This document shows, piece by piece, positions 40,966-49,550 of a stretch of 58,822 nt of DNA. The notes beneath the pieces are model-generated. The model did not search any database. It saw nothing but the letters and a program-made list of their open reading frames with translations, and had not been told where the DNA came from. The stretch covers positions 1 to 58,822 of the forward strand of contig JAHISK010000130.1 in assembly GCA_018818105.1 (NCBI GenBank), given 5' to 3'. Within the stretch, counting starts at the first letter, position 1, and each line of letters starts with the position of its first letter. The stretch comes from Candidatus Omnitrophota bacterium. GTDB lineage: Bacteria > Omnitrophota > Gorgyraeia > Duberdicusellales > 4484-171. The translations under genes and the position numbers were made by a program.

Positions 40966-42855
40966 TTATCCCCCCGCCCCTACTAACTGTCTGATTTCTT
41001 CTATCTTCTCAAAAGCGGCTTGCTCTCCCTTTCTTATAAACTGCTCAGCTCTATCAAATTCCATCCACCCTCCCACACCACCAAAATCAGGATGAATAAC
41101 CACATCACTGATTTTCAAAGCCCTTTCAATAAACTCCCGTTGCATTGTTTCAATACTTCCAAAAATAAAATCTAAAATATGAAATTTCCTATCACCTTTA
41201 TACCCTCTGATAATCTCTTCTTTCGATGGAGTAATGTTAACAGCAATTATTTTATGAGCTCCGTAATTAAGCAATATCCTTGTAGGAAGAGGATTTAATA
41301 TTCCTCCATCCATAAGAATATCTTTTTTAAACAGCACCGGTTCAAACATTCCCGGCATCGCGCAACTTGCCGCGACAGCTTTATATAGTAACCCATCTTC
41401 CAAAATTTTTGTTTCCCTTCTTATAAAATCAAAAGCAACTATCTTAAGAGTACGCTTTAAATCATAAAAACTCATATCGCCAAAAATACTTTTCAAAATA
41501 TTCTCTAGACGTTTAGCCCTTAAAACCCCCTTAAAAGGGAGAGATATCCCCGTAAAAGGGAATAGACTAAGTTTCTTACTTACCCATTTCACGGCCTTCT
41601 CCATTTCCGAAATTTCAAAACCCGCGGCCCATAACGCTGCCACCAACGCCCCCATACTTGACCCACAAACAACATCAATCGATACATTATTATCTCGCAG
41701 AACTTTTAAAACTCCTATATGAGAAAAAGCGTAAGCGCCGCCGCTGCCTAAAGCTAAGCCAACGACAACCTCTCCTATCTGCCGGGAAATTCTTCTAACC
41801 GCTTTAGAGTAATCATCTACTTTACAAGACGACAACGTGGCATAAATAGGAAAATCTACTAACTTTATTTTTTCTTCCCGGGAAAACTCAACTTTATCAA
41901 ACTCGCTTACAATTAACCTTATTTTGTCCTTATTAAAAGGGTTGATACTCTCTAATTCTTTTATAAAAACGTCGGCCGCTTTCAATTCCTCTTTATTAAG
42001 CGAGAAAATCAAATGCAAAAAGTTAGCCGTATATACAAAATCTGTTAAATTCTGATGTGAAGACGAAGGAACTTCATAAAGAATAAAATGATAATTTTCT
42101 GAAAGAAAATTCAACAACGCCCCAAACCTCGCTGAATCTAATGTTTTTACTAAAAAATAATCAACCTTATCCTTGATAACATACGCGTTAAAACCATCTT
42201 CTGAAACCACGCTTAAGTCCAAAACTTTCTTTGTTTTTTTAACGGGACAGTTGAGACCTCCCTCTACAATTAAATCCTCTAACGAAAATTTACTCTCAAA
42301 AGACAATTCCAAACAAACAACTTCTTTCTTTGTTTGCTCTTTTAACTGCGCGCCTAAATTATACATATACGTTGTTTTCCCCGACGATCGGGGCCCTAAT
42401 ATAGCTATTCTCCTACATTGAAATATCTTTTTAGGATGAGTACGCCGTTTAACTCTCTGAGAAAAAAGGCTAAAAAACTCCGCGAAAAACAGAGGGTACC
42501 CGTTAAGGAATTTCTTAAATTTATCCTTCTCGACCCTCAAAACAAACGATGTCTCAATTGACTTAGTAGTTACTGAATGCGCCTCCGCGGTCAAAATAGA
42601 TATCATGCCAAAGCAAGTACCCCGTTTAAGCAATTCTATTTCAGATTCTACACCCTCAAAATTCGTTATAGCGACAACTCTTCCACTTAAAAGAAGATAA
42701 AAATAATCAGGCGGGTCTGATTCGTTATAAATAACATCTCTATTACTATATTCCTTAACTTCACACAACCTTATAAACTTATCAATTTCTCTATCTTTTA
42801 ATTTATTAAAAGGCGGGATATTACTGACTATGAATTTTATTTCTTTTGTGTCCAT
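40966..42855 (-). CDS. Cyclic-nucleotide-binding, P-loop and patatin-like phospholipase fusion
   Basis: The protein has about 629 aa from the ATG at 42855. Residues ~10-130 are a CNB domain (DYFYLLLSGRVVAITNFEGVESEIELLKRGTCFGMISIL). Then GPRSSGKT (~154-161) opens a P-loop NTPase-like middle domain of ~190 residues with a degenerate MinD-like pattern (VVCLELSFES, NFLHLIFSLNKEELKAADVFIKEL). The C-terminal patatin domain has the oxyanion loop VGLALGSGGAYAFSHIGVL, nucleophile motif VCGSSMGALVAAL (G-S-S-M-G), and catalytic Asp in LMDGGILNPLPTRIL. CNB-patatin pairs occur in NTE/RssA proteins; the P-loop between them is unusual. Confidence 0.88.
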   Translation of the reverse strand: MDTKEIKFIVSNIPPFNKLKDREIDKFIRLCEVKEYSNRDVIYNESDPPDYFYLLLSGRVVAITNFEGVESEIELLKRGTCFGMISILTAEAHSVTTKSIETSFVLRVEKDKFKKFLNGYPLFFAEFFSLFSQRVKRRTHPKKIFQCRRIAILGPRSSGKTTYMYNLGAQLKEQTKKEVVCLELSFESKFSLEDLIVEGGLNCPVKKTKKVLDLSVVSEDGFNAYVIKDKVDYFLVKTLDSARFGALLNFLSENYHFILYEVPSSSHQNLTDFVYTANFLHLIFSLNKEELKAADVFIKELESINPFNKDKIRLIVSEFDKVEFSREEKIKLVDFPIYATLSSCKVDDYSKAVRRISRQIGEVVVGLALGSGGAYAFSHIGVLKVLRDNNVSIDVVCGSSMGALVAALWAAGFEISEMEKAVKWVSKKLSLFPFTGISLPFKGVLRAKRLENILKSIFGDMSFYDLKRTLKIVAFDFIRRETKILEDGLLYKAVAASCAMPGMFEPVLFKKDILMDGGILNPLPTRILLNYGAHKIIAVNITPSKEEIIRGYKGDRKFHILDFIFGSIETMQREFIERALKISDVVIHPDFGGVGGWMEFDRAEQFIRKGEQAAFEKIEEIRQLVGAGG

Positions 42856-42861
42856 ATTAAT

Positions 42862-42957
42862 ACAGACCATAGACTATCGACTATAGACCATCGTCTACCA
42901 AGCACCAATTCTTCTTAAATATCTTATCTATAGTCTATGGTCAATAGTCTATAGTCG
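42862..42957. repeat. Imperfect palindrome of ACCATAGACTATCGACTATAGACC words
   Basis: The left arm ACCATAGACTATCGACTATAGACCATCG pairs with CTATAGTCTATGGTCAATAGTCTATAGTCGAT on the right. It occupies the gap between the GH1 and patatin genes and touches the GH1 stop codon. The same words end feoA at 4.56 kb. Confidence 0.78.
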
Positions 42958-44154
42958 ATTCTCTCTACATATCTTAGCATAAGTATTAGCGAAAGGTTTA
43001 ATTTTTCTCTCAAAATTATTATAATCTACTTCCAGCAACCCAAATCTAGGACCGAATCCTTTATCCCATTCAAAATTATCCAGTAAAGACCACCACAAAT
43101 ACCCTCTTATATCTAAGCCTTCCTCAATTGCTTTAGATACCATTTTAAGGTGCGCGATTAAATACTCTTGATAAAACGCGTCATTACTTTCGGCAGTACC
43201 ATTTTCCGTAATTATTATTGGTAAAGAGTACTTTTTCAATTTCTTAAGAACCCTATAAAACCCTTGAGGGGAAACATACCACCCCAAATAATTACGGTGT
43301 TCTTTATGCGTTATATGCGCGCACTCATCTCCAAACGGCCATTTAGCTTTTACATATTCTTTACAGTAGTAATTTACTGCCAGATAATCTAAGCATCGCT
43401 TCTTACTTAAATAATCATACACAGGAAAATTAAAAACAGTTTCTCTAATAAAAGCATAAAAATTATTCACCCCAAAATTATAGCTGGGACACGGAGAAAA
43501 ACCGCGCATATTTTTTGACAAGGAAATTTCAGGAGTTATCTTCTCTCCTTCATATATTCTTTTTATTTCACTATACCCTTTAATATAAGCGGCAATAATA
43601 TTCTTTAAAACCTTTAAAGCGAGTTTAAAATCTTTACTTCCCGGAGGCCAAATCCCGAGAACAAAACTATTATAAATATAAACTAAAGGCTCATTAAAAA
43701 TAAGCCAATACTGAACTTTACCTTTCAACTCTTTGACTAGACGCCTAAGATATTTTAGAAAAAAATCAATATTTTTAGAATCAGCCCACCCCCCTTTATC
43801 GCTAAACCAAATAGGATTAGTAAAATGATGCAGTGTTATAAAAGGTGTTAACCCCTCATCTAAAAGAGAATCAACTACTTGACTATAATGATTTAATTCT
43901 TGATCTGAAATGACGAGTTCTCGCGGATTAATTCGTGACCACTCTATAGAAATTCTTAAAGAATTTAAATTAAGGCTGTTGGCTAACTGAAAATCTTTCT
44001 TAAATAACTGATAATGATTACAAGCATCACAGGCCCCTTCTAAGCCTTTATCTTTCTCCCATAAATACCAGTCAGAATTATGATTTTTACCTTCACATTG
44101 ATAACTAGAAAGGGCGGCTCCCCAGAAAAAATTAGGCGGCAATTTTACATCCAT
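42949..44154 (-). CDS. GH1-family glycosidase (beta-glucosidase-like)
   Basis: The protein has about 401 aa from the ATG at 44154. An upstream start would add a repeat-like hydrophobic MLFGILYFII. The GH1 signatures are LPPNFFWGAALSSYQCEG at the N-terminus, acid/base Glu in YWLIFNEPLVY, nucleophile in PIIITENGTAESN, RISIEWSRI, and WWSLLDNFEWDKGFGPRFGLL. It is a retaining beta-glycosidase acting on short beta-glucosides or similar. No signal peptide, so it is cytoplasmic. It ends close to the patatin gene but in separate transcription context. Confidence 0.95.
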   Translation of the reverse strand: MDVKLPPNFFWGAALSSYQCEGKNHNSDWYLWEKDKGLEGACDACNHYQLFKKDFQLANSLNLNSLRISIEWSRINPRELVISDQELNHYSQVVDSLLDEGLTPFITLHHFTNPIWFSDKGGWADSKNIDFFLKYLRRLVKELKGKVQYWLIFNEPLVYIYNSFVLGIWPPGSKDFKLALKVLKNIIAAYIKGYSEIKRIYEGEKITPEISLSKNMRGFSPCPSYNFGVNNFYAFIRETVFNFPVYDYLSKKRCLDYLAVNYYCKEYVKAKWPFGDECAHITHKEHRNYLGWYVSPQGFYRVLKKLKKYSLPIIITENGTAESNDAFYQEYLIAHLKMVSKAIEEGLDIRGYLWWSLLDNFEWDKGFGPRFGLLEVDYNNFERKIKPFANTYAKICRENRL

Positions 44155-44193
44155 TGATATTATAAAATATAAAATTCCAAATAACAATTTCCA

Positions 44194-44592
44194 TTATAGC
44201 CTAGAAACAACTTCTAAAGCTTTATTGTTATCACTAGAAGAAAAAATAATATTCGCGTCTACTCCGGTTCTAACCGTAGTCCCATAAATATGGATAAGAT
44301 TGATATTAGCATCCCTCAATTTAGCGGCAAGATTATAAAGATACCCTACCTCATCAGCCATCTCAACAATAATAACTTCTTTACTATCAACCGTTCCCAT
44401 ACTCTTTAAGACACATCGCGCGCCGGCATTGTCTGAAGTAACTAATCTAAAAAATGCCTTATCTGCTACAACATAAGCGCTTATTGCTCGAACATTAATG
44501 TTAGCTTCCTTCATCAATTTAGAAACCGCGCTTAATTGTCCAACTTTATTCTCTGTTGAAAGAAATAACTCCTGACCTTTAACTGCTTTCAT
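44194..44592 (-). CDS. Tandem ACT-domain protein
   Basis: The protein has 132 aa with two ACT domains and nothing else. First: FLSTENKVGQLSAVSKLMKEANINVRAISAYVVADKAFFRLV. Second: VIIVEMADEVGYLYNLAAKLRDANINLIHIYG. Such free-standing pairs act as amino-acid sensors or regulators in the cytoplasm. No partner enzyme is next to it. It lies 39 nt upstream of the GH1 gene start region. Confidence 0.85.
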   Translation of the reverse strand: MKAVKGQELFLSTENKVGQLSAVSKLMKEANINVRAISAYVVADKAFFRLVTSDNAGARCVLKSMGTVDSKEVIIVEMADEVGYLYNLAAKLRDANINLIHIYGTTVRTGVDANIIFSSSDNNKALEVVSRL

Positions 44593-44621
44593 ACCTAATC
44601 TCCAACTAAATATATTATGCC

Positions 44622-44745
44622 GCTATTACGTAATAACAGAATCGTCTGACTCAAGCGATTAATCCCTGATTACACAGATAAAAAACCTAATGGTTTCAAT
44701 CTGTATAATCAGGGACTATTAAATTTCGCGACAGTTCTATTATTT
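44622..44745. repeat. Imperfect inverted repeat (CTGATTACA family)
   Basis: Inner arms AATCCCTGATTACACAGAT and ATCTGTATAATCAGGGACT pair around AAAAAACCTAATGGTTTCA. Sequence ATTACGTAATAACAG and TCGCGACAGTTCTATTATT form the outer arms. The right end covers the stop of the DUF2934 gene. Confidence 0.8.
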
Positions 44746-44970
44746 CTTTCCTCTCGACACAATTTCTTTTTCTGCCTTAACCCAATGGCTAAAATCTTGA
44801 CCTTGCGGCCGACCCTGTTTTTCCCATAAAAAGTATGCTTGTTCTCTTATCATTTGGTTTAATTTAGCTTCGTTAATACCATGATGCGCAGCCTTAATAT
44901 CAGAAGTTCCTTTTTTACTACCTTTAGATACCCTTGAAAAAATACCCCTTTTTTTATCCGTAGCGCCCAT
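44740..44970 (-). CDS. DUF2934-domain protein
   Basis: The protein has about 76 aa from the ATG at 44970, which has AGGAGG 6 nt upstream. A longer frame to 45012 starts in palindromic repeat and is rejected. The C-terminal segment (IREQAYFLWEKQGRPQGQDFSHWVKAEKEIVSR) is the DUF2934 signature, a short helical domain of unknown function frequent in soil and sediment bacteria. The N-terminus is basic (KKRGIFSRVSKGSKKG). Confidence 0.8.
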   Translation of the reverse strand: MGATDKKRGIFSRVSKGSKKGTSDIKAAHHGINEAKLNQMIREQAYFLWEKQGRPQGQDFSHWVKAEKEIVSRGKK

Positions 44971-45005
44971 AACCCACCTCCTTATCTTAACTTTGGTATT
45001 ATTTA

Positions 45006-45190
45006 CAGCCAAAGGCTGACCAGCCTCCGGCTGGAAATCTCAAATCACAAGCACCAAATTACAAATAAATCTCAATATCCAATGATCAAAATTCCAAACG
45101 ATACGAAAACATTAATGTTTTGGTCATTTGAAAATTGAAATTTGGAGCTTATTTGTTATTTGGCGCTTGTAATTTGTTATTTTCATCCAA
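45006..45190. repeat. Imperfect palindromic repeat (family P1) with CAGCC double hairpin
   Basis: Starts with CAGCCAAAGGCTG and CCAGCCTCCGGCTGG, two small palindromes in tandem, then GGAAATCTCAAATCACAAGCACC...ATTACAAATAA pairs with the right arm TTATTTGTTATTTGGCGCTTGTAATTTG. The same head and arms occur at 58448-58614. Confidence 0.85.
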
Positions 45191-45209
45191 AAATGAATAT
45201 AGTTACTTA

Positions 45210-47252
45210 CTACCCCACAACAAAACTAAGTTTGACCCCCCTCTTTATATCTTTAATTATAAAAAGAACTATTATCTGCTGATACACCTTCTCAAATCCT
45301 GATTCAGAAGAAGAAACCGAATATAGCGGCGCGGTATAAATATCAGCTTTATCAAATTTAAAGTTTAAAGTTATATCTTTATAATGATCGTCTATTTCAA
45401 AAGAAGAAATATCTTTAGTTACTGTCGGAGCCATCAAAGAAGTTTGCCCATTTTTTTCTTTTTTAAAAATATCTTTTGGCGATTCAAGGGCCAAATTAAA
45501 TTCTATACCAAAATTATGATTATTTAAACCTTTTTTTTCATTTTTTCCAAAAAATTTATATTCAGCGTCAAACCCACATCGAGAAGAAAACTTTACAATT
45601 TTTGAAAAGTCGATAGTTTGATCCTGATAAGACCAATCTAAAATAATTTCTTTTTTACTTTTTCTGACATTCAAATCATAAAGACTATTACTAAAAGTTG
45701 ATATACCTTTTTGTCCCACCAAATCTTCTACAGTTAAATCTTTACTTAAAAGATGATCTAACAAACAAAGACGCTCGTATTTATCATAGCTCAAAAACCG
45801 CCGTAAATTATCCTCTTTAGACGTAACTATATCATGAATTGTACTAACACACCCTTTATGAGCAACTTTATCGGTAATCTTTCTATGATATGATTCAACT
45901 CTGCGTGTAATAGTATTAACCAAATTAAGCGCGGGTTTACGCAAACTCAACTCTGCCAGACTGCCGCCCCTACAAGAAAAACAACAAATAATTTTACGAT
46001 TTTTCAGCAAAACTTCTTCTACTCCATCAAAATCAAAATCTCTTCGTTCCACACAAATTTCGCTTTTCGTAAACTTCTTATCAAACAAATTTTCAGCTGT
46101 AATCAATTTTTCATAAATTGACGCTCTTATATGCCCTAAATAAAACCCTCCAAAAACACCATGCCAATACCCGCAATTAGTCTGAGCCTTCCATAAATTC
46201 AAAAACATATCTTTATCTTTATTAAAATCTGTATGTTTATTTATTTTCTCACTCACCGACAGCATTCTTTTATGCATATAATTAAGCCTATTATATTTTT
46301 TGTAAAAGTTACGAAAAAATCCGCCCCTAACAAAATCTTTGAACTTATGATACTTATGATGCGATTTTAAAAAGTTATTTAAATCCTCAAAGACAGAAAA
46401 ATCCCCGGGTTCCAACACCCACTCGCCCATCTCTTCATAGGAAGCTGTAGGCAAATATATAAGCCCGCGAGAAGAAAACTTCTCTAACGCCTTCGCGGGA
46501 GTAATCGTTTCAATAGAAGTTGATTCCCGCAAAAGAGAAAAGAATTTATGAAGCCACCCCTTTTCATAAACCCAATCAAAAGTATGCGGCCACATGCCAA
46601 ACTTTTCTCCATCATCAAAAAGAGTGACTAATACATCTCCTTCTTTTTTAAAACTGTTAAGAAGATCTATTGCTTCAGAGGCTTGCGAAAATGGAATTTT
46701 ATACCTTAACGATTTACTAATAGGGAACACAGAAATCGGTTTAGCCTGATCTTCAGTGGTATAATATCCGAAAAATTCTTCTTTATTACATCCGGCATAA
46801 CGAAAATGCGTATCATCAAGAAATGTGTATTTCAAACCGCAACTATTAATAATCCCCGCTAAATTTGGTTCCCATACCCTCTCTGCTAACCAAAAACCGC
46901 CAGGCTTAAGATTAAACTTTTTCTCAATAAAATCATTCATTAACCTCACTTGGCCTACTTTATCTTTATCATTAATCAACGGCAAAATCGGTTCATAATA
47001 CCCTCCGCTAATGACTTCAACCTGCCCATTCTTAACTAATTCATTAAGAATGGTTAGATACTCTTTACCATTATCCTTCATCCAGTCATAAAGAGGCCCG
47101 CTTGTGTGAATACTACATTTTATTTTAGGAAACTGCGCTAACATCGATAAAAAAGGCAAGTAGCAAGTTTTATAAGCTTGCTGAAAAACATGCTCAAAAT
47201 TACCTACCGGCTGATGATTATGTACCCCAAATAAAAAATATACTTTACCCAT
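45210..47252 (-). CDS. GH57 4-alpha-glucanotransferase / alpha-amylase-type enzyme
   Basis: The protein has 680 aa. The catalytic GH57 domain (1-~400) carries motif 1 HNHQP (11-15), the nucleophile in LAERVWEP (E124), and the acid/base in LFDDGEKFG (D213/D214), matching the positions in the Thermococcus litoralis 4-alpha-glucanotransferase type. MHKRMLSVSE and AQTNCGYWHGVFGGFYLGHI are the later helical motifs. The C-terminal ~250 residues form beta-rich DUF1925/DUF1926-like domains. It rearranges alpha-1,4-glucans in the cytoplasm, as expected for glycogen or maltodextrin metabolism. A second GH57 gene follows upstream on this strand. Confidence 0.95.
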   Translation of the reverse strand: MGKVYFLFGVHNHQPVGNFEHVFQQAYKTCYLPFLSMLAQFPKIKCSIHTSGPLYDWMKDNGKEYLTILNELVKNGQVEVISGGYYEPILPLINDKDKVGQVRLMNDFIEKKFNLKPGGFWLAERVWEPNLAGIINSCGLKYTFLDDTHFRYAGCNKEEFFGYYTTEDQAKPISVFPISKSLRYKIPFSQASEAIDLLNSFKKEGDVLVTLFDDGEKFGMWPHTFDWVYEKGWLHKFFSLLRESTSIETITPAKALEKFSSRGLIYLPTASYEEMGEWVLEPGDFSVFEDLNNFLKSHHKYHKFKDFVRGGFFRNFYKKYNRLNYMHKRMLSVSEKINKHTDFNKDKDMFLNLWKAQTNCGYWHGVFGGFYLGHIRASIYEKLITAENLFDKKFTKSEICVERRDFDFDGVEEVLLKNRKIICCFSCRGGSLAELSLRKPALNLVNTITRRVESYHRKITDKVAHKGCVSTIHDIVTSKEDNLRRFLSYDKYERLCLLDHLLSKDLTVEDLVGQKGISTFSNSLYDLNVRKSKKEIILDWSYQDQTIDFSKIVKFSSRCGFDAEYKFFGKNEKKGLNNHNFGIEFNLALESPKDIFKKEKNGQTSLMAPTVTKDISSFEIDDHYKDITLNFKFDKADIYTAPLYSVSSSESGFEKVYQQIIVLFIIKDIKRGVKLSFVVG

Positions 47253-47265
47253 TTTTAAATTTATT

Positions 47266-47283
47266 ACGGGCGCGCCCCTACCT
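47266..47283. repeat. Single GTAGGGGCG-type repeat arm
   Basis: ACGGGCGCGCCCCTACC, the reverse complement of the arm at 22375, abuts the left end of the MITE-like element at 47283-47493. Confidence 0.6.
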
Positions 47284-47493
47284 TTTTATACGATAAATAA
47301 CCTTTGGCATAATTAAAGAGATAACAAAAATCTCTTTTGCGCGCGTCTTGATGTCCGGATGGAGAACCGCGAGTGAAGCCGATTTTATCGGCTGAACCGC
47401 GAGCTCTTTTGCTTTGATTATTATGTTTATTCATTATCAATACGGTTTTAGGACTCATACGCGAAGCAAAAGGGCTATTTTTGTTATCTCTTT
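47283..47493. mobile_element. MITE-like element with 17-bp perfect terminal inverted repeats
   Basis: AAAGAGATAACAAAAAT at 47315-47331 and its exact reverse complement at 47477-47493 bound 179 nt. Inside are CTTTTGC...CGCG extensions of the repeat and a perfect hairpin AGCCGAT-AAA-ATCGGCT at 47377-47393. Homology to the copies at 1-141 and 55112-55290 extends a further ~30 nt to 47283. A 64-codon frame inside has no family features and is treated as part of the element. Confidence 0.85.
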
Positions 47494-47524
47494 ACCACCA
47501 CTAAATGAAAAACACACCCATCCC

Positions 47525-49120
47525 CTACCTTTTCGCATTTATGCACGCAGGGACTTTCTTGCCTAACAACACGTATACCTTTTCTATATACTTAAAAAAT
47601 ATATTTTTAAACTCCCCGCTCGTATCATAAAAAGTATTCCACCAGTACCAATCACTTCCCTCCAATAAATACAGATATTTTTTTACTTCTTCCCTCTTTG
47701 CGCCAGTTATTTCACTTTTTTCTATCGCGTCTTTAAGACGCCTTAAAATATTCCAATAAAAATTATTCTTTTCTGATCCAACCCAAACCCCAAAATCACC
47801 GTTAATCCAAGAACCGCTTGCTACTCGCTCTAGCTTTCTACTACGATTACTTTTTAAAAACTCAGACGGCGTAGTAGTCTCTAAACTACCGCTTTTATTT
47901 AACTCTGTATATACTGCCTCCAGGAAATCAACCCCATTATTATTATAGTATTCCCAAGCATTTTCACCATCCATAATAATGGTAATCGCTCTTTCTTTAG
48001 AAATATCCTTAATATAGCTATGTGTCCGTTTAAAATGAGCCAGTAAATCCGCGGCGGCAAACGCGGCATCATCCCACCCCTGATAAATAAAGCTTATCGT
48101 GTCAGATAAATTCCTATCCCGAAAAAACATATTTACTCCCCGAAATTTATAAGGCTGATAAATAAGCTGCCGTTGTTTTTTGATCATATCATAAGAAACA
48201 TAATCTGTGGTAAGACTTTTAAAAAGAATCTCCTCATCAGCCCCTATCCATTTAAATCCCTCATCTTTATAGATAGAAATTATATCTTCAGAAACGCTGC
48301 CTTCTGAAGGCCAGCTACCCTTAACATCGTATCCGAACACCTCTTTAAAAATAGTCTTTGCTTTTCTTAAGTGCCAAGAACAATCTTCGGGCGCCGAAAA
48401 CCTTAACGAAGGCTTCTTTAAATAAGAAAAGTCCCGTAAAATATCCGTATCATAAATTAAAGGCATGATAGGATGATGATACGGCGTCACAATCAACTCA
48501 ATTTTATCTTGTTTTACTAACTCTTTATACAACGGGAAAATTAGCGAAATAATTTCGTATTGTTTTTTTATAACATATTCCTTATCATCTCTATTATACT
48601 GCTTACCTTTAGCTATAATCTCCCTTAAATTCTTATCTTCCTTTATAGTATAAGGGTGAAACCAACAAAGGTTAAATAAAACCTGCAAATCCTTAATATC
48701 CTGGCTGCTAAATTTGTCAGGATGAGATTGTTTCTTATCATAAAGATGACTAAATCTAGTATTTGGCCTAATAAATCTTTCAAAATTTACTGAAAAAAAT
48801 CTGTTTATGATAAATTCTTTTTCTTTACTATCAAGATCAGAAGCCTTTTTTAAAGTAAGATTTACATAATCATCCTTTGCCCCTCTTTGAGCATAATCAA
48901 ATAGCTGATCCAACAACACTCCGCTAAAATTAAATGTCGCTTTAGCCTTACCGCATTTCTGAATAATCCTAGCCATACCGTAATAATCTTTCACGGCGTG
49001 AAGCCTAACCCAAGGTAAAATATACCCCTCTCTATCAGGATGCTTATAGCAAGGCTGATGCATATGCCAAATAAAAATTACTTTTGTGGATAAAGACAAA
49101 CCGGTTTCTGTTTTATTCAC
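47525..49120 (-). CDS. GH57-family glycoside hydrolase (alpha-amylase/amylopullulanase-like)
   Basis: The protein has 531 aa. GH57 motifs: IFIWHMHQP (residue ~19-23), the long helical insertion, a HHPIMPLI strand, the catalytic GSWPSEGSVS (nucleophile Glu ~280), IGADEEILF, and IIMDGENAWEYY (acid/base Asp region ~379). A C-terminal helical part (YLYLLEGSDWYWWNTFYDTS) completes the family pattern, as in the amylopullulanase or apu-like branch. It acts on alpha-glucans and is cytoplasmic. It pairs with the glucanotransferase gene, from which a MITE-like element separates it. Confidence 0.93.
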   Translation of the reverse strand: MNKTETGLSLSTKVIFIWHMHQPCYKHPDREGYILPWVRLHAVKDYYGMARIIQKCGKAKATFNFSGVLLDQLFDYAQRGAKDDYVNLTLKKASDLDSKEKEFIINRFFSVNFERFIRPNTRFSHLYDKKQSHPDKFSSQDIKDLQVLFNLCWFHPYTIKEDKNLREIIAKGKQYNRDDKEYVIKKQYEIISLIFPLYKELVKQDKIELIVTPYHHPIMPLIYDTDILRDFSYLKKPSLRFSAPEDCSWHLRKAKTIFKEVFGYDVKGSWPSEGSVSEDIISIYKDEGFKWIGADEEILFKSLTTDYVSYDMIKKQRQLIYQPYKFRGVNMFFRDRNLSDTISFIYQGWDDAAFAAADLLAHFKRTHSYIKDISKERAITIIMDGENAWEYYNNNGVDFLEAVYTELNKSGSLETTTPSEFLKSNRSRKLERVASGSWINGDFGVWVGSEKNNFYWNILRRLKDAIEKSEITGAKREEVKKYLYLLEGSDWYWWNTFYDTSGEFKNIFFKYIEKVYVLLGKKVPACINAKR

Positions 49121-49132
49121 TATATTGTCTAA

Positions 49133-49332
49133 AGTCTCCTAAAATCCCAAATAACAATTTCCAAATTCCAATCATCAATAACCAATTACCAAACTTACAA
49201 TTTATTCTTAATTTCATTGAATTCTTTGGTTATTTGAATTTGGTTATTGGTCATTGTTTGGTTATTGTTTCTTGTATCTTGGTTATTTCTTCCTTATTAA
49301 TCATTATTTGATGCTTGGAATTTGTTATTTTA
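49133..49332. repeat. Imperfect palindromic repeat (family P1-like)
   Basis: Left arm CCCAAATAACAATTTCCAAATTCCAATCATCAATAACCAATTACC pairs with the right arm ...GGTTATTGGTCATTGTTTGGTTATTG...GATGCTTGGAATTTGTTATTTTA. Confidence 0.75.
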
Positions 49333-49334
49333 CT

Positions 49335-49550
49335 CTATTTGCCGTAGTCTCCTTTTCGGCGAAGTATATCCTTCAATTCTTCCATCGATTCAGCCGCTTT
49401 ACAAATATTACGCTCAATATCTTTTAAGGCGTCATTTATATCGCTTCGGCTGGTTAAAGATACCTCTCTGTACTTTAATGTGCCGGCTATAACATTAACC
49501 GAATTTAGATAATTAAAAATATCATGAAATAAATCAGGTATCTCTGACAT
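49335..49550 (-). CDS. Short DHp/H-box-like protein
   Basis: The protein has 71 aa. The segment DLFHDIFNYLNSVNVIAGTLKYRE resembles the H-box helix of histidine-kinase dimerisation domains and Spo0B-like phosphotransferases, with a candidate phospho-His near residue 9. A second helix (DINDALKDIERNICKAAESMEELKDILRR) could complete a two-helix hairpin. There is no ATPase domain. It overlaps the upstream dual-receiver gene by 17 nt, so they are coupled and likely partners. The assignment is pattern-based. Confidence 0.55.
   Translation of the reverse strand: MSEIPDLFHDIFNYLNSVNVIAGTLKYREVSLTSRSDINDALKDIERNICKAAESMEELKDILRRKGDYGK

Noticed and set aside
47264..47458. 64-codon minus-strand frame as a real gene
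   Set aside because: It lies inside the MITE-like element, and the frame is not kept in the two other copies, so it is probably incidental.
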